A DNA stretch of 6,821 bases from Lachnospiraceae bacterium. Its GTDB lineage: Bacteria > Bacillota_A > Clostridia > Lachnospirales > Lachnospiraceae. Below the pieces are notes generated by a model. The model had not been told where the DNA came from. It saw only the letters and a list, made by a program, of their open reading frames with translations, and did no database searches. The stretch covers positions 1-6,821 of the forward strand of contig JAIKXO010000005.1 of the NCBI GenBank assembly GCA_024684065.1, written 5' to 3'. How positions within the stretch are numbered: position 1 is the first letter of the stretch; the number at the start of each line of letters is the position of its first letter. Below, in pieces: positions 5,904-6,821 of the stretch. Made by a program: the position numbers and the translations under genes.

Positions 5904-5921
5904 ACGGCGTGTTAACGGGGA

Positions 5922-5938
5922 TGATACGGATCGTATCA
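5922..5938. promoter_or_regulatory. Perfect 17-bp palindrome, candidate operator
   Basis: TGATACG-GAT-CGTATCA has perfect 7-bp arms around 3 bp. It lies 19 bp past the MATE relic and about 170 bp upstream of the acetyltransferase start at 6109. Just before it are two near-identical heptamers, TAAACGG and TTAACGG, 11 bp apart. The symmetry suits a dimeric repressor such as a LacI, TetR or GntR type, but no regulator gene is nearby. It may be a leftover of the lost transporter locus. Confidence 0.4.
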
Positions 5939-6018
5939 CGGATGTGACCGGGCGTTTCTTTTCTTTTATGCTGCATTTTGTTAATTTTACACCAGTGACA
6001 GACCGCCTGTTAAGGAGT

Positions 6019-6089
6019 GGGCGATACATAATAAAGGAGCCCCCGACTCTGAAGAGGGTATGTCAGATATTTCAGGGGCAAAAACCCCT
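6019..6089 (+). promoter_or_regulatory. Structured leader of the YhbS-like acetyltransferase gene
   Basis: Several stems compete here. ACTCT-GAAG-AGGGT (6046-6059) is a local hairpin. GCCCC (6039-6043) can pair with GGGGC (6075-6079) and enclose it. Alternatively GGGG (6075-6078) pairs with CCCC (6085-6088) in AGGGG-CAAAAA-CCCCT (6074-6089), which ends 8 nt before the AGGAGG site at 6098-6103. GGGC (6019-6022) can also pair with GCCC (6039-6042). The mutually exclusive pairings resemble an attenuator or translational switch, though no known riboswitch class is recognised. The promoter is not identified. Confidence 0.3.
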
Positions 6090-6108
6090 TTCAATAGAGG
6101 AGGAAAAA

Positions 6109-6738
6109 ATGAATAACAGGAATTATATTATAAGACCGGAGAAGAAAGAGGATTACAGGGTAGTTGAAAACCTCGTAAGGGAGTCATTCTGGAATGTTTA
6201 CCGTCCCGGATGTTCTGAACACTATGTGATCCATGTACTCAGAGATGACCCGGCATTTGTTAAGGAGCTTGACTTTGTCATGGAGCAGGACGGGAAACTG
6301 ATAGGACAGAATATGTTTATGAAGACTATCATAGAAGCGGATGACGGCAGGACAATAGATGTGCTTACAATGGGTCCGATAGGGATCATCCCCGAACTGA
6401 AACGTAAGGGATATGGAAAGGCATTACTTGACTACTCTCTTAAGAAAGCTGCCGAAATGGGTTTCGGCGCAGTCCTGTTTGAAGGAAATATTGATTTCTA
6501 CGGTAAGAGTGGTTTCGATTATGCAGGTAAATTCGGCATTCGATACCATGACCTGCCGGAAGATGCGGATTCATCCTTCTTCCTTTGCAAAGAACTGATT
6601 CCCGGGTATCTGAAGGATGTAACCGGAGTTTATCAGACACCACAGGGTTACTATGTGAAGGACGAAGATGTGGAAGAATTCGATAAGATATTTCCGCCGA
6701 AAGAGAAGCTTAAGCTGCCCGGACAGATATTCGGGTAA
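6109..6738 (+). CDS. GNAT family N-acetyltransferase, YhbS-like (COG3153 type)
   Basis: This 209-residue soluble protein is an acetyl-CoA-dependent acetyltransferase. It opens with IIRPEKKEDYRVVENLVRES (7-26), typical of YhbS-like GNATs. Motif A is MGPIGIIPELKRKGYGKALL (88-107), with the R/K-x-x-G-x-G/A loop as KRKGYG. Motif B is FYGKSGF (130-136). The C-terminal tail (ELIPGYLKDVTGVYQTPQGY, 162-181) is also characteristic of this subgroup. The ATG at 6109 has AGGAGG (6098-6103) only 5 nt upstream, slightly tight but strong. The same frame is open back to 5944, but that stretch includes the ribosome binding site and reads unlike a GNAT N-terminus, so it is rejected. Substrate is unknown. It is not related in detail to the two other acetyltransferases in the window. 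Confidence 0.9.
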   Translation: MNNRNYIIRPEKKEDYRVVENLVRESFWNVYRPGCSEHYVIHVLRDDPAFVKELDFVMEQDGKLIGQNMFMKTIIEADDGRTIDVLTMGPIGIIPELKRKGYGKALLDYSLKKAAEMGFGAVLFEGNIDFYGKSGFDYAGKFGIRYHDLPEDADSSFFLCKELIPGYLKDVTGVYQTPQGYYVKDEDVEEFDKIFPPKEKLKLPGQIFG

Positions 6739-6821
6739 GCATCTGACAATGACAGGGGCGGTCTCAGGTTTGATTTTTCGGTAAATAATAATGTTCTTAA
6801 ACTGTTCCCTGACAGTGTAAA
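6739..6821. other. Non-coding tail with a short inverted repeat
   Basis: No gene is visible. ACTGT-TCCCTG-ACAGT (6801-6816) is a 5-bp inverted repeat, and TTGATT near 6769 followed by AT-rich sequence could be the start of a promoter for a gene beyond the window. No terminator with a U-tract follows the acetyltransferase. Confidence 0.25.

Noticed and set aside
5944..6108. Longer N-terminus for the YhbS-like acetyltransferase
   Set aside because: The extension would be translated through the strong AGGAGG at 6098-6103 and does not resemble a GNAT N-terminus; the ATG at 6109 starts right at the family's usual first strand.
1..6821. CRISPR array, tRNA, rRNA, insertion sequence or phage genes
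   Set aside because: I looked for regular repeats, cloverleaf patterns and terminal inverted repeats around the relics and saw none; the palindromes present are single copies.

Overview
The window looks like chromosomal DNA of a Gram-positive anaerobe of the Clostridia, most likely a Lachnospiraceae member. This is an inference from moderate GC content, strong AGGAGG-type ribosome binding sites, promoters with an extended -10 (TATGnTAGAAT), and the families present. I found no rRNA, tRNA, CRISPR array, insertion sequence or intact mobile element.

Layout, left to right. (1) 1-218, minus strand: the 5' part of a small zinc-ribbon protein that runs off the window edge. Its leader (219-339) holds a perfect 15-bp palindrome and a short hairpin. 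(2) 340-782: no intact gene, but two minus-strand stretches that read like protein C-termini without usable starts, so probably decayed genes. The promoter of the next gene lies inside the second. (3) 785-2488, plus strand: a GNAT acetyltransferase, then after 54 bp a two-domain protein fusing a RimJ/RimL-type acetyltransferase to a class I SAM-dependent methyltransferase. The two probably share a transcript. (4) 2489-2708: a spacer with tandem hairpins, a TATAAT box and a stem-loop leader. (5) 2709-4640: a 643-residue von Willebrand A protein of the YfbK type (vWA plus DUF3520-like C-terminus), with an unusual N-terminus and no signal peptide. (6) 4760-5650: a sugar 3-epimerase of the D-psicose/D-tagatose 3-epimerase family with all four metal ligands, behind its own promoter. 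(7) 5651-6108: no intact gene. It holds a relic of the C-terminus of a MATE-type efflux transporter, a perfect 17-bp operator-like palindrome, and a leader able to form competing hairpins. (8) 6109-6738: a YhbS-like GNAT acetyltransferase. (9) 6739-6821: short non-coding tail.

The genes do not form one pathway. The window is mostly single-gene units with their own promoters, three of them acetyltransferase-containing, separated by spacers with gene relics. That fits an accessory, actively eroding part of a gut or rumen clostridial genome. The most notable items are the acetyltransferase-methyltransferase fusion, the signal-less YfbK-like protein with an unrecognised N-terminal domain, and the relics hidden in the spacers. 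I did not find a convincing new multi-gene system.
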